DNA from: Bradyrhizobium sp. CCBAU 51627 | GTDB taxonomy: Bacteria; Pseudomonadota; Alphaproteobacteria; Rhizobiales; Xanthobacteraceae | Assembly: GCF_028128765.1 (NCBI RefSeq) | Contig: NZ_LBJG01000005.1 | Location: 558,001-622,000 of the forward strand | Direction of reading: 5' to 3' | DNA: 64,000 nt | In this document: one piece after another, positions 1-8,648 of the stretch | How positions within the stretch are numbered: the stretch's first letter is position 1 | Layout of the letters: each line of letters starts with the position of its first letter | Notes under the pieces: model-generated | What the model saw: the letters and a program-made list of their open reading frames with translations, nothing else | Databases searched by the model: none | What the model was told of the DNA's origin: nothing | Translations under genes and position numbers: made by a program

Positions 1-3000
1 CTCACCGCCAGCTCGCGGAAGACGTAGTCGAGGATCGAGGTCGCGTACTTGATGCTGTCGTTGCCCTGCACGGGGCCCGCCGGCTCGAAGCGGGTGAAGG
101 TGAAGGCGTCGACATATTCGTCCAGCGGCACGCCGTATTGCAGGCCGAGCGACACCGCGATGGCGAAGTTGTTGATGAAGGAGCGCAGCGCCGCACCTTC
201 CTTGTGCATGTCGATGAAGATCTCGCCGAGACGGCCGTCGTCGTATTCGCCGGTTCGGAGATAGACCTTGTGGCCGCCGACGACCGCCTTCTGGGTGTAG
301 CCCTTGCGTCGGTCCGGCATCTTCTCGCGCTCGCGCATCACGATGATGCGCTCGACCAGCTTCTCGACGATCTTCTCCGAGACCTGGGTCGCGCGCGCGG
401 CCATCGGCTTCTCGTAGAGGGTCTCGACCGCATCGTCCTCGTCCTCATCATCGCTGATGAGCTGCGAGTTGAGCGGCTGGCTGAGCTTGGAGCCGTCGCG
501 ATAGAGCGCGTTGGCCTTGAGCGCCAGCTTCCACGACAGCATGTAGGCGGACTTGCAGTCCTCCACAGTTGCGTCGTTCGGCATGTTGATGGTCTTGGAG
601 ATCGCGCCCGAGATGAAGGGTTGCGCCGCCGCCATCATGCGGATGTGGCTCTCGACCGACAGATAGCGCTTGCCGATCTTGCCGCATGGATTGGCGCAGT
701 CGAACACGGAGTAGTGCTCGGCCTTGAGGTGCGGGGCACCTTCCACCGTCATCGCGCCGCAGATGTGGACGTTGGCCGCCTCGATCTCGCGCTTGGTGAA
801 GCCGACGGCCTGGAGCAGGTCGAAGCCCGGAGCTGCAATGGCTTCAGCGCCGATGCCGAGCTGGTCGCGGATGAAATCCTCGCCAAAGGTCCATTTGTTG
901 AAGGCGAACTTGATGTCGAAGGCGGTCGGCAGGGCCTTTTCGACCTTGGCGATGGCTTCGTCGGTGAAGCCCTTGGCCTTCAGCGTGGTGACGTTGATGC
1001 CGGGGGCGTTCGCCAGCGAGCCGTGGCCGACGGCGTAGGCTTCGATCTCCGCGATCTCGCTCTCGCGATAGCCGAGCGCGCGCAGCGCTGCGGGCACCGC
1101 ACGGTTGATGATCTTGAAGTAGCCGCCGCCGGCGAGCTTCTTGAACTTCACCAGCGCGAAGTCGGGCTCGATGCCGGTGGTGTCGCAATCCATGACCAGG
1201 CCGATCGTGCCAGTCGGCGCGATCACCGTGGTCTGGGCGTTGCGATAGCCATGGACCTCGCCGAGCTCGAGCGCCGCATCCCAGGCCGCCTTGGCATGGG
1301 TGATGAGGTCCTGTTGCGGGCACGAGGCGTGGTCGAGCGGCACCGGGTTGACGCTGAGCGCCTCATAGCCGGAGGACTCGCCATGGGCGGCGCGGCGGTG
1401 GTTGCGGATGACGCGCAGCATGTGCGCGGCGTTCTTCTTGTAGCCCGGGAAGGTGCCGAGCTCGGCCGCGATCTCGGCCGAGGTCTTGTAGGTGATGCCG
1501 GTCATCACGGCGGTCAGCGCGCCGCAGAGCGCGCGGCCTTCCTTGCTGTCATAGGACAGGCCCATGGTCATCAGGAGGCCGCCGATATTGGCGTAGCCCA
1601 GGCCAAGCGTGCGGAACTCGTAGGAGAGCTCGGCGATCGCGCGCGAGGGGAACTGCGCCATCATGACGGAGATTTCGAGCACAATGGTCCAGAGCTGGCA
1701 GAGGTGCTCGTAGCCCTTCACGTCGAACTGCTTGGTCTCGGTGCTGTAGAACGTCAGCAGGTTCGCGGAGGCGAGGTTGCACGCCGTGTCGTCCAGGAAC
1801 ATGTATTCCGAGCACGGGTTGGACGCGCGGATGTCGCCTGAGGCCTTGCAGGTGTGCCAGTCGTTCATGGTGGTGTTGAAGTGCAGGCCCGGGTCGGCCG
1901 ACGCCCAGGCGGCGTAGCCGATCTTTTCCCAGAGGTCGCGGGCCTTCAGCGTCTTCGTCACCTTCTTGGAGGTGCGGGCATTGAGATTCCAGTCGCCGTC
2001 GGTCTCCACGGCGCGGAGGAAGTCGTCCTTCAGCGAGACCGAGTTGTTGGAGTTCTGCCCCGAAACGGTGAGATAGGCTTCGCTGTCCCAGTCGGTGTCG
2101 TAGGTGTCGAACTGGATGTCCTTGTAGCCCTGCTTGGCGAACTGGATGACGCGCTTGATGTAATTGTCAGGCACGAGGCTGCGGCGGGCGAGCTTGATCT
2201 CGCGGCGCAGGGCAGGGTTCTTCTCGGGATCGAAGCAGTCGTCGCCCGAGCCTTCGCAGTTGACGCAGGCCTTCAGCACCGCCTTGAGGTGCTTCTGGTT
2301 GATCTTGGATCCCGTGACGAGGGCCGCGACCTTCTGCTCCTCCTTCACCTTCCAGTCGATATAGGTCTCGATATCGGGGTGATCGACGTCGACGACGACC
2401 ATCTTGGCGGCGCGGCGGGTGGTGCCGCCGCTCTTGATGGCGCCCGCAGCGCGGTCGCCGATCTTGAGGAAGCTCATCAGGCCGGACGAGCGGCCGCCGC
2501 CGGACAGCTTTTCGCCTTCGCCACGCAGGCGCGAGAAGTTCGAGCCGGTGCCGGAGCCGTATTTGAACAGGCGGGCTTCGCGGACCCAGAGGTCCATGAT
2601 GCCGCCCTCGTTGACGAGGTCGTCACCGACGCCCTGGATGAAGCAGGCGTGCGGCTGCGGATGCTCGTAGGCCGATTTGGACTTGGTCAGCTTGCCGGTG
2701 AAGGGGTCGACGTAATAGTGGCCCTGGCCGGGGCCGTCGATGCCATAGGCCCAGTGCAGGCCGGTGTTGAACCATTGCGGCGAGTTCGGCGCGACCATCT
2801 GCATGGCGAGCATGTAGCGGAGCTCGTCGTAGAACGCCTGGGCGTCTTCGTCCGACGAGAAATAGCCACCCTTCCAGCCCCAATAGGTCCAGCAGCCGGC
2901 GAGGCGGTCGAACACCTGCTTGGAGGACAGCTCGCTGACATAGCGCTCCTTCTCAGGGAGCGCGGCGAGTGCGTCGGTGTCGGGCACGGAGCGCCACAGG

Positions 3001-3239
3001 AAGGAGGGGACGGATTCCTCCTCGACCTTCTTCAGGCGCGCGGCAACGCCGGCTTTGCGGAAATACTTCTGGGCCAGCACGTCGGAGGCGACCTGCGACC
3101 ATTCGGCCGGGACCTCGACGCCGTCCATTTTGAACACGACCGAGCCGTCGGGATTCCTGATCTCCGACGTGGTCAGGCGGAATTCGATTCCCGCATAAGG
3201 TGACTGTCCTACCGTGGTGTGGCGCCGCTCAATCCGCAT
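1..3239 (-). CDS. nrdJ: Adenosylcobalamin-dependent (class II) ribonucleotide reductase, C-terminus cut by window edge
   Basis: Reduces ribonucleotides to deoxyribonucleotides with a B12-derived radical, so it works with or without oxygen. About 1079 codons are in the window and the C-terminus lies beyond base 1. The frame is open throughout. It shows the class II core: a glycine-rich segment ([17 protein letters not shown]), the active-site stretch [18 protein letters not shown] with its cysteine and glutamate, and [19 protein letters not shown]. The ATG at 3237-3239 gives [20 protein letters not shown], which fits family N-termini better than later starts. It has no NrdA/NrdB-type partner here, as expected for class II. 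A 760-bp gene-free leader precedes it. Family assignment is firm and the symbol follows usual alphaproteobacterial use. Confidence 0.95.
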   Translation of the reverse strand, partial: MRIERRHTTVGQSPYAGIEFRLTTSEIRNPDGSVVFKMDGVEVPAEWSQVASDVLAQKYFRKAGVAARLKKVEEESVPSFLWRSVPDTDALAALPEKERYVSELSSKQVFDRLAGCWTYWGWKGGYFSSDEDAQAFYDELRYMLAMQMVAPNSPQWFNTGLHWAYGIDGPGQGHYYVDPFTGKLTKSKSAYEHPQPHACFIQGVGDDLVNEGGIMDLWVREARLFKYGSGTGSNFSRLRGEGEKLSGGGRSSGLMSFLKIGDRAAGAIKSGGTTRRAAKMVVVDVDHPDIETYIDWKVKEEQKVAALVTGSKINQKHLKAVLKACVNCEGSGDDCFDPEKNPALRREIKLARRSLVPDNYIKRVIQFAKQGYKDIQFDTYDTDWDSEAYLTVSGQNSNNSVSLKDDFLRAVETDGDWNLNARTSKKVTKTLKARDLWEKIGYAAWASADPGLHFNTTMNDWHTCKASGDIRASNPCSEYMFLDDTACNLASANLLTFYSTETKQFDVKGYEHLCQLWTIVLEISVMMAQFPSRAIAELSYEFRTLGLGYANIGGLLMTMGLSYDSKEGRALCGALTAVMTGITYKTSAEIAAELGTFPGYKKNAAHMLRVIRNHRRAAHGESSGYEALSVNPVPLDHASCPQQDLITHAKAAWDAALELGEVHGYRNAQTTVIAPTGTIGLVMDCDTTGIEPDFALVKFKKLAGGGYFKIINRAVPAALRALGYRESEIAEIEAYAVGHGSLANAPGINVTTLKAKGFTDEAIAKVEKALPTAFDIKFAFNKWTFGEDFIRDQLGIGAEAIAAPGFDLLQAVGFTKREIEAANVHICGAMTVEGAPHLKAEHYSVFDCANPCGKIGKRYLSVESHIRMMAAAQPFISGAISKTINMPNDATVEDCKSAYMLSWKLALKANALYRDGSKLSQPLNSQLISDDEDEDDAVETLYEKPMAARATQVSEKIVEKLVERIIVMREREKMPDRRKGYTQKAVVGGHKVYLRTGEYDDGRLGEIFIDMHKEGAALRSFINNFAIAVSLGLQYGVPLDEYVDAFTFTRFEPAGPVQGNDSIKYATSILDYVFRELAV

Positions 3240-3999
3240 CGTTTTGCCCCGTCCTTATCTTTGACCGGACTGCCTCCGTTCAGGCATCCGGGTCGTCATT
3301 TCATTTCGCGTTTCCTTCAGGGCCTATCAGGCCCTTGGGCACCGCAGTTCAGCCGGTGGATCCGGCCCAGTTTCTCCCGACGCGATTCATCGATGCGCGC
3401 ACCGATCACCCGCCGGCATGTCCAGGATATCCGCCCCCAAGGGGATGAGCCCGACATGCGTTCAACGCCCCACTGTCACAACGTCTACCGATGCCATCCG
3501 AGCCTGTTGCCGGCCCGTTCTGGCGCCCGAAAAGTCCGCTTATCGCGGGCAGACAAGCCCTTATTCCGCTACCTTTGACCGGTGGGCGGAGCTAAGATTT
3601 GCGAGACCCTTTGGGGAGTGCCGGCGGGACGCAAACTCACTCGCGCCGAACGGACCGAAAGCTAGGACTCTCCAAAGCGCCCGTCAAGAACTAGTGCGAG
3701 TTCCTGAATCAAGTACTAAATATGGTGGATTGCGGGGGATAACAGGGGGCAAGCCTGCACCTGTTGTGGAGGCAAGTATCAGTGAGTCCTCAGGGATTCC
3801 CAATCGAAAAAATTTGCATCCCGTGGTGATCGGGACCCTTCATCCCGCTGTTCACAGGGCAGGTATATTTTTGGGCGATGGGATTGCGTCAGCCAGACTC
3901 ACGTAATGGTACGGAAGGGAGGGCAGGCATGCCCGCCGAGGTGGTAGTCCGCCAAGCGAATCCGCGCCAAGCTGAGTTCGATTTTGCCGGATACCCCAC
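3240..3999. other. Long gene-free divergent region between nrdJ and the EamA gene
   Basis: About 760 bp separate two divergently transcribed genes. Several overlapping short open frames exist on the plus strand, but none reads like a protein (Arg/Ser/Pro-rich shadow composition) and none has a convincing ribosome site. The stretch around 3700-3870 is more AT-rich than the flanks and is the likely place for both promoters. A ten-base sequence, CTTTGACCGG, occurs at 3258-3267 and again at 3573-3582. I see no clear riboswitch or tandem NrdR boxes. An unannotated small RNA or long nrdJ leader is possible. Confidence 0.5.
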
Positions 4000-4896
4000 A
4001 TGCTTGATTCGACCAGGCCGGTGCAGCGCCCGCGCATCGCCCCGGCCGGCCTGATGTTCCTCGCGATCACTTCGATCGGCTGGGGCTTCAATTGGCCGGT
4101 CACCAAATTTCTGATCGGCGAGTTGCCGCCGCTCACCTTGCGCGGCGTCACCGGCGTGTTCGGGGCGATTCTGCTTGCCGCGCTGGCGCTGCTGCGCGGC
4201 GACAGCCTGAAGGTCGCCTCCGCGATCTGGCCGCGGCTGATGACGGCCGCCATCCTTAACGTCACCGGCTGGATGGTGCTGATGGGGCTGGCGCTGCTCT
4301 GGCTGCCGGCGAGCGAGGCGGCGCTGATCGCCTACACCATGCCGGTCTGGGCCTCGCTGATCGCCTGGCCCGTGCTCGGCGAACGGCCGACGCTGCTGCG
4401 CACGCTGGGTCTGGTGATGGCCTTTGCCGGTCTCGCCTCGATCATGGGCGGCAACGGCATCGCCGCCAGCGCCGAGAAGCTGCCAGGGATCATCATGGCG
4501 CTGTGCGGCGCGCTCGGCTTTGCCGTCGGCACGGTGTTCTCGAAGAAATACCCGATCCATCTGCCGCCGATCACGGCCGCGGCCTGGCAGATCGGGATCG
4601 GCTGCCTGCCGATCTCGATCGTGGGCCTGCTCGTCGAGACCTCGCATCTGGACAAGGTGACGCCGGTCGGCTGGTGGCTGCTGATTTATTCGACCGTGGT
4701 CCAGTTCTGCATCGCCTATGTCAGCTGGTTCGCCGCGCTCACCCGCCTGCCAGCCTCGGTCGCCGCGATCGGCACCATGGCGGTGCCGGTCATCGGCGTC
4801 GTGGCGTCCGCGATCGCGCTGCACGAGCCGCTGGGGCCCGGGCAGATCGCCTCGCTGGTCTTCACGCTGGCGGCGGTGGTGCTGGCGACGCGGTAG
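4000..4896 (+). CDS. EamA/DMT-superfamily membrane transporter
   Basis: A 298-residue inner-membrane protein of the drug/metabolite transporter superfamily, built from two five-helix EamA repeats. The first begins near residue 15 (LMFLAITSIGWGFNWPVTKF), where the Trp-Gly-x-Asn-Trp-Pro segment is typical of helix 1. The second begins near residue 160 after LPGIIMALCGALGFAVGTVF. The ATG at 4000 leaves a short cytoplasmic N-terminus. Substrate cannot be told from sequence; relatives export amino acids or other small metabolites. It stands alone, followed by a decayed methyltransferase on the other strand. Confidence 0.88.
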   Translation: MLDSTRPVQRPRIAPAGLMFLAITSIGWGFNWPVTKFLIGELPPLTLRGVTGVFGAILLAALALLRGDSLKVASAIWPRLMTAAILNVTGWMVLMGLALLWLPASEAALIAYTMPVWASLIAWPVLGERPTLLRTLGLVMAFAGLASIMGGNGIAASAEKLPGIIMALCGALGFAVGTVFSKKYPIHLPPITAAAWQIGIGCLPISIVGLLVETSHLDKVTPVGWWLLIYSTVVQFCIAYVSWFAALTRLPASVAAIGTMAVPVIGVVASAIALHEPLGPGQIASLVFTLAAVVLATR

Positions 4897-4950
4897 CTAA
4901 GTGGGGCGGCGTTGTCGGGCAGCCCTGCCTGTACAGCCGAGCCATTCAAC

Positions 4951-5420
4951 TTACGCGCCGCCAATCTCGATCAGATGCGTCAGGCCCGTTTCATGCCTGC
5001 CGAGGTGCAGCAGATCCAGGTCGAAGCCGGCGGCTTCCACGATTCGCTTGACGTCAGCTTCGGACCGATGGATCAGCCTCCAACCGGCTATTGCCTCCAT
5101 CCAGACCCGAAACGGATTTTCCTCGCCTATGTTCGTGACAGCACCGAGCCGCCGGCCTTGACGGCGCGCTCACGCAGTTCTTTCAGAAGGAAAACGATCG
5201 AATCGACCTCGTCGGCACCTTGGATCCCTTCACGAGAAGCTCGATCGTTTCGAAGTCGCGGGGATAACCTCCCGGCCACTCGCGTAGCCTCTGAACGAAC
5301 GACGATTGCGCCTGGAGTTCGGCGGCCGGCATCAATGCTTCCTGAACGTCCGGGGCTCTCCACCGATCAGGCGGAAGCAAGGCCAGTTCGGCGCGGAGTC
5401 GCCGGATAGCCCATCTGGGT
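4951..5420 (-). pseudogene. Remnant of a SAM-dependent methyltransferase, broken into three frames
   Basis: Three minus-strand segments in three different frames read as parts of one class I SAM-dependent methyltransferase. The N-terminal part (about 5420-5225) reads LRAELALLPPDRWRAPDV, then LREWPGGYPRDFETIELLV. A middle piece (about 5230-5155) reads VFLLKELRERAVKAGG. The C-terminal part (about 5165-4951) reads VTNIGEENPFRVWMEAI and ends HETGLTHLIEIGGA before TAA at 4951-4953. The core with the SAM-binding glycine motif is missing between the first two, so there is an internal deletion plus at least two frame changes. An in-frame TGA lies just upstream of the N-terminal part. The C-terminal pattern (ENPxRxWME, then an RxE segment) resembles methyltransferases of the EF/hydroxypalmitate methyl ester type. 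It cannot make an enzyme as it stands. Confidence 0.75.
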
Positions 5421-5494
5421 CATGCCGCGTCGGCCAAGCCGGTGAGACTTCTCGTCGACCGAATGAGTCAACCGCCCGCGAACTGGAGCAAGCC

Positions 5495-6016
5495 GTGAAT
5501 CATTGTCAAAAAAGTCGGATGAAAGCTGCCCTTTGGGCTGTCGTCTTTCTCGTTGCTCAGGCCGTTTGCGCGACGTCCTCGCATGCTCAGATCGTTGCGC
5601 TCGGCGCCAGCGTCGTTCAAGGCTATGGCGTCTCAGCCGGCGAAGCGTTCCCGTCGGTTCTCGAAAAAATGCTGCAAGCGAAGGGGAAGAACTACACCGT
5701 CAGCAATCAGGGAGTTTATGGAGACACGACGTCTGGCGTCCTGGCAAGGCTCGACAGCGCGGTGCCTCAAGGCACCCGGATCGTCATTTTGCTGATTGGC
5801 GGTAACGACATTCGCCGCGGCAGAACCGTGCAACAGGCAATGGCTGGCTACAGGGAGATTGTTGCGAGGCTGAACGCGCGGAAAATACGTGTCATCGACG
5901 CAAAGCCATACTATTGGGCAGCGAGAAAGCAAGGCATGGCGCTGCCTGACGGCGTCCATCTCAATGCAGCAGGCCAGCGCTATATCGCCAGCCAGTTGTT
6001 GCCTCGCATAGACTAG
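5495..6016 (+). CDS. Secreted SGNH/GDSL-family hydrolase (TesA/arylesterase-like)
   Basis: A small esterase or lipase-like hydrolase of about 173 residues, predicted to be exported. Block I is VALGASVVQGYGVSAGEAFP, with Gly-Ala-Ser in place of the usual Gly-Asp-Ser. Block III is IGGNDIRRG, and block V, PDGVHLNAAGQ, supplies the Asp and His of the triad. The length matches TesA-type enzymes. A signal peptide runs from the start through VCATSSHAQ. I prefer the GTG at 5495 because GGAG lies 6 bases upstream; the in-frame ATG at 5519 (165 residues) is the alternative and also keeps the signal peptide. Substrate is unknown. The neighbours (a decayed gene and two LuxR regulators) do not suggest a pathway. 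Confidence 0.85.
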   Translation: MNHCQKSRMKAALWAVVFLVAQAVCATSSHAQIVALGASVVQGYGVSAGEAFPSVLEKMLQAKGKNYTVSNQGVYGDTTSGVLARLDSAVPQGTRIVILLIGGNDIRRGRTVQQAMAGYREIVARLNARKIRVIDAKPYYWAARKQGMALPDGVHLNAAGQRYIASQLLPRID

Positions 6017-6091
6017 CTAAAATTCCCCTCGTCGTATTGCGAATTGATCGTGTGTTCCGCGAGGAAGCGACCACGAGGCGATGGCCGATGA

Positions 6092-7231
6092 TCAGCGTAG
6101 TACCAGCTTCGCCAACAAGGTGGCCAATTCGCTTTGGCGGGACACACCTACTTTTAGGAACACGCGCTTGAGCACAGTACGAGCCGTTTCCTCCGCGATG
6201 CCAAGCCGGTCAGCGGCTTCTTTGGGCGGAAGACCCGATCCTACCATGGCCGCGATCCGCGCTTCCCCTAGCGTCAGCCCAAGCACGTCGCGGACAACGG
6301 CTGGATCGGCGGGCTCATCAAGCTTTTGTTCGATCGCAAGTACGATTGCGCGCGTGTGGGTGAGAAACTGTTCGGCCAGGCTGGTCCGTAGCGCAACCGG
6401 CAGCAGATAAACTACCAACCTGCGTTCGGCCCCGCTGGAGTGAACGAAGATTGGCCTCGGCTCGTCGAGCAGCTCACGCGGCTCGCGGCGGAGCGTGCGT
6501 GCGATGGCTTGATCAATCGTCTCGCGGGTATCGCCGGTGCCGATGCGCAATCGTTCATGAACCAGCTGCAATTGATCTCCGGCCAATCGCTCTCCGACCG
6601 GATTGGAGAAGACCACTCGGCCCAGTGAATCCAGGCCAAAGACGCCGATCCCGATGCGGGCCAGCGCTTCGCCAAGACCAACCTTGGCAAGCTCGGCATC
6701 GAGCAATCGGATCGACAGACGCAGCGACTTCTCGATGTGCCGGCCTATTCTGCCGAGCGTTTCGAGTTCGTCGTCCGAATATTCGTATTGATCGGCATGG
6801 CGTTGCATGCTGAGGATAACGCCAACATGCGGGTCGGGCGATACGGCAACGCAGCCAAATGGCCCAAGACCGTGCCGCGCCCTGAACTGTGCGAAGAAGG
6901 GGTCACCCTCGATCTCTTCCTTCGACACGAGATGCCGGGTCGTAAAGGGCTCCCCATTGAAAAAGTAACCGCGCTCAGTGGCCCGGAGCGCCGCCAGATC
7001 GCGACGCGTCCAACCGCTTTCTTCGTAGTCCCGTTGCGCTTCGACGAGCCTCTCTGACACGAGAGAACCGAAGGAGCCGTCATCCCGACGCCAAAGCAGC
7101 AGGGCGCCGACATCCTTGAAGCAATCCGCAATCGCACCCAGCGCTCGCGGCCACTGCGACGGATCCGGCGCCGCATCGTAAATGGCTCCGATCGCCGTGA
7201 GCAGCCGACCTTCCGGCGGAGCAGTGTTCAC
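6092..7231 (-). CDS. LuxR-type HTH regulator with N-terminal sensory region
   Basis: A 379-residue transcription regulator. The C-terminal 65 residues form a LuxR/GerE helix-turn-helix: LTLGEARIAAMVGSGLPPKE, then AADRLGIAEETARTVLKRVF and KVGVSRQSELATLL. The preceding 300 residues look PAS/GAF-like (IGVFGLDSLGRVVFSNPVGE) and carry no recognisable acyl-homoserine-lactone or receiver domain, so the signal is unknown. Translation probably begins at GTG 7229-7231. It is divergent from a second LuxR-type gene of almost identical size and layout at 7487, across a 255-bp shared promoter region. The pair look like diverged relatives. Confidence 0.85.
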   Translation of the reverse strand: MNTAPPEGRLLTAIGAIYDAAPDPSQWPRALGAIADCFKDVGALLLWRRDDGSFGSLVSERLVEAQRDYEESGWTRRDLAALRATERGYFFNGEPFTTRHLVSKEEIEGDPFFAQFRARHGLGPFGCVAVSPDPHVGVILSMQRHADQYEYSDDELETLGRIGRHIEKSLRLSIRLLDAELAKVGLGEALARIGIGVFGLDSLGRVVFSNPVGERLAGDQLQLVHERLRIGTGDTRETIDQAIARTLRREPRELLDEPRPIFVHSSGAERRLVVYLLPVALRTSLAEQFLTHTRAIVLAIEQKLDEPADPAVVRDVLGLTLGEARIAAMVGSGLPPKEAADRLGIAEETARTVLKRVFLKVGVSRQSELATLLAKLVLR

Positions 7232-7407
7232 GAGAGCCGGCTCCGAACAGCATTCTTCGCCAGAGGCAGATTTGGGCCCGGAGCCAATTCCATTTCCTTG
7301 AATAGGGCTCCTGTCCCCTCAAATTGCACAAATCTTACGCAGATCGACAAAGCCTCTCCGGTCACCATCTCCACCCCCAAGGCTGTTCAGACCAGCATAC
7401 CACAAAT

Positions 7408-7419
7408 GGGGCATGCCCC
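7408..7419. promoter_or_regulatory. Perfect 12-bp palindrome in the divergent LuxR-LuxR promoter region
   Basis: GGGGCATGCCCC is a perfect palindrome lying 68 bases before the start of the plus-strand regulator and 177 bases before that of the minus-strand one. LuxR-type dimers bind inverted repeats, so it is a reasonable operator candidate. A GC-rich palindrome can also arise by chance in such DNA, and no binding data support it here. Confidence 0.3.
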
Positions 7420-7486
7420 GACTCGGCGGATTCATAAAATCAGGGGCTTAGCTTGGCGACTGAAGGCTAGGTTTCGCGGCAATTGA

Positions 7487-8629
7487 ATGGTTCATCAAGC
7501 GGTCGAGTTGCCTGCGATTTCGCGGATCCATGCCGAATTGGGTGAAGCGGCTGTCGACCCCGGTCGGTGGAGAGGTCTGCTTGAGGAGATGAGTCGCGCC
7601 GTCGGCGCTGAGGGGGCCAGCCTCAGGCAAGCCGGAGTTCGAACTTCGGACGTTCCCTACACGGCTTCCATGGAGGATTTGACCAAGGTCTACTTCAAGG
7701 AAGGTTGGCACCTGCGCGACACACGCGTCCGTCGTGTCCAAAGTCTCTTTACCTCTTCGCGTCCCGTTGCTCCCGCCTTCTGTGACTCGGACATGTTCAG
7801 TTACGAGGAGATGCAGCGGCTGTTCCGCAAAGATGCGTATTTCAACGACTTTCTTCGGCTGGGAAAGCTGAAATGGGGAGGTTGGATTCGGTTCCCGGTC
7901 ATGGGGCAGCCCTGGCTGGTGGCCTTTCAACGAACTGCCGCCCAGGGGCCGTTCGAACGGGACGACATGCTTCGACTGGCGCCGCTTGCACAAGCTTTGA
8001 CTGAGGTTGCCGACCTGTCGGCTGCCGTAGGACGATCGGTGCTGACAGGCGTACTCGACGGTCTCCTTCTGGTGCAATTGCCTGCGCTGGCGCTCGATCG
8101 AAACGGCCTCGTCCTGGGAGTCAACGCGGGCGCCGATGCTGTTTTCGACTCCGACCTTCGGGTGCATAACTCCCGCCTGGTCATTCGGGACGAAAAAGCG
8201 CGCCAAGAGCTCGATCGCATGACGTCCGACGCCGCAAACGACGGCGACCTTCTTCACCGCGTGAAAGGCCGCACAGAGCGTGTGATCATTGCCAGGCGTG
8301 AGACCAAGAAACCGATCTTGTTGAAGGTGTTGCCGGTCCATAGAGCGGCAAGCACTCCTTTTCTCGGAGCGAAGTTTATCGTCACGCTGACAGACTTGGA
8401 GGGGGCGCAACGGTCGTCTCTGGACGTTGTTTCGGAAGCGTTCTCACTGACTCCTGCCGAAGCAAAGGTGGGCGTGATGGTTGCAACCGGCGCATCCCCC
8501 TACGAGATTGCACGCAAGCTCCAAGTCTCACGAGAAACCGTGCGAAACCAAATCAAAGCCATCTTCGCCAAGACCGGTACACATCGGCAAAGCGAGCTCG
8601 CAGCATTGATATCCAGGGTTCAATTGTGA
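7487..8629 (+). CDS. LuxR-type HTH regulator, sister to the divergent neighbour
   Basis: A 380-residue regulator with the same plan as its divergent neighbour. The C-terminal LuxR/GerE DNA-binding domain reads FSLTPAEAKVGVMVATGASP, then YEIARKLQVSRETVRNQIKA and KTGTHRQSELAALI. The central region (LALDRNGLVLGVNAGADAVF) looks PAS-like, and the N-terminal 180 residues are unassigned. The ATG at 7487 is the natural start. There is no receiver domain or autoinducer-binding motif. The gene ends 19 bases before the convergent hybrid kinase. Its targets are unknown; the partner gene or the SGNH hydrolase are obvious candidates by position only. Confidence 0.85.
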   Translation: MVHQAVELPAISRIHAELGEAAVDPGRWRGLLEEMSRAVGAEGASLRQAGVRTSDVPYTASMEDLTKVYFKEGWHLRDTRVRRVQSLFTSSRPVAPAFCDSDMFSYEEMQRLFRKDAYFNDFLRLGKLKWGGWIRFPVMGQPWLVAFQRTAAQGPFERDDMLRLAPLAQALTEVADLSAAVGRSVLTGVLDGLLLVQLPALALDRNGLVLGVNAGADAVFDSDLRVHNSRLVIRDEKARQELDRMTSDAANDGDLLHRVKGRTERVIIARRETKKPILLKVLPVHRAASTPFLGAKFIVTLTDLEGAQRSSLDVVSEAFSLTPAEAKVGVMVATGASPYEIARKLQVSRETVRNQIKAIFAKTGTHRQSELAALISRVQL

Positions 8630-8648
8630 ATACTGCGCGGCGACTGAT

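Noticed and set aside
138..1841. 567-codon open frame on the plus strand inside nrdJ
   Set aside because: It is exactly antisense to a well-supported enzyme and has the Leu/Val/Gly/Arg-rich composition produced by high-GC codon bias. No motif was seen.
3716..3725. CTAAATATGG as a possible NrdR box for nrdJ
   Set aside because: Only 8 of 10 core positions fit, the flanks fit poorly, it is a single box rather than a pair about 31 bases apart, and it is nearly 480 bases from the start codon.
3418..3906. 162-codon frame in the gap before the EamA gene
   Set aside because: Arg/Ser/Pro-rich composition without motifs, no ribosome site, and other overlapping frames look equally open.
4912..5409. 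165-codon plus-strand frame over the methyltransferase relic
   Set aside because: It is antisense to segments that clearly read as methyltransferase pieces and has no family character itself.
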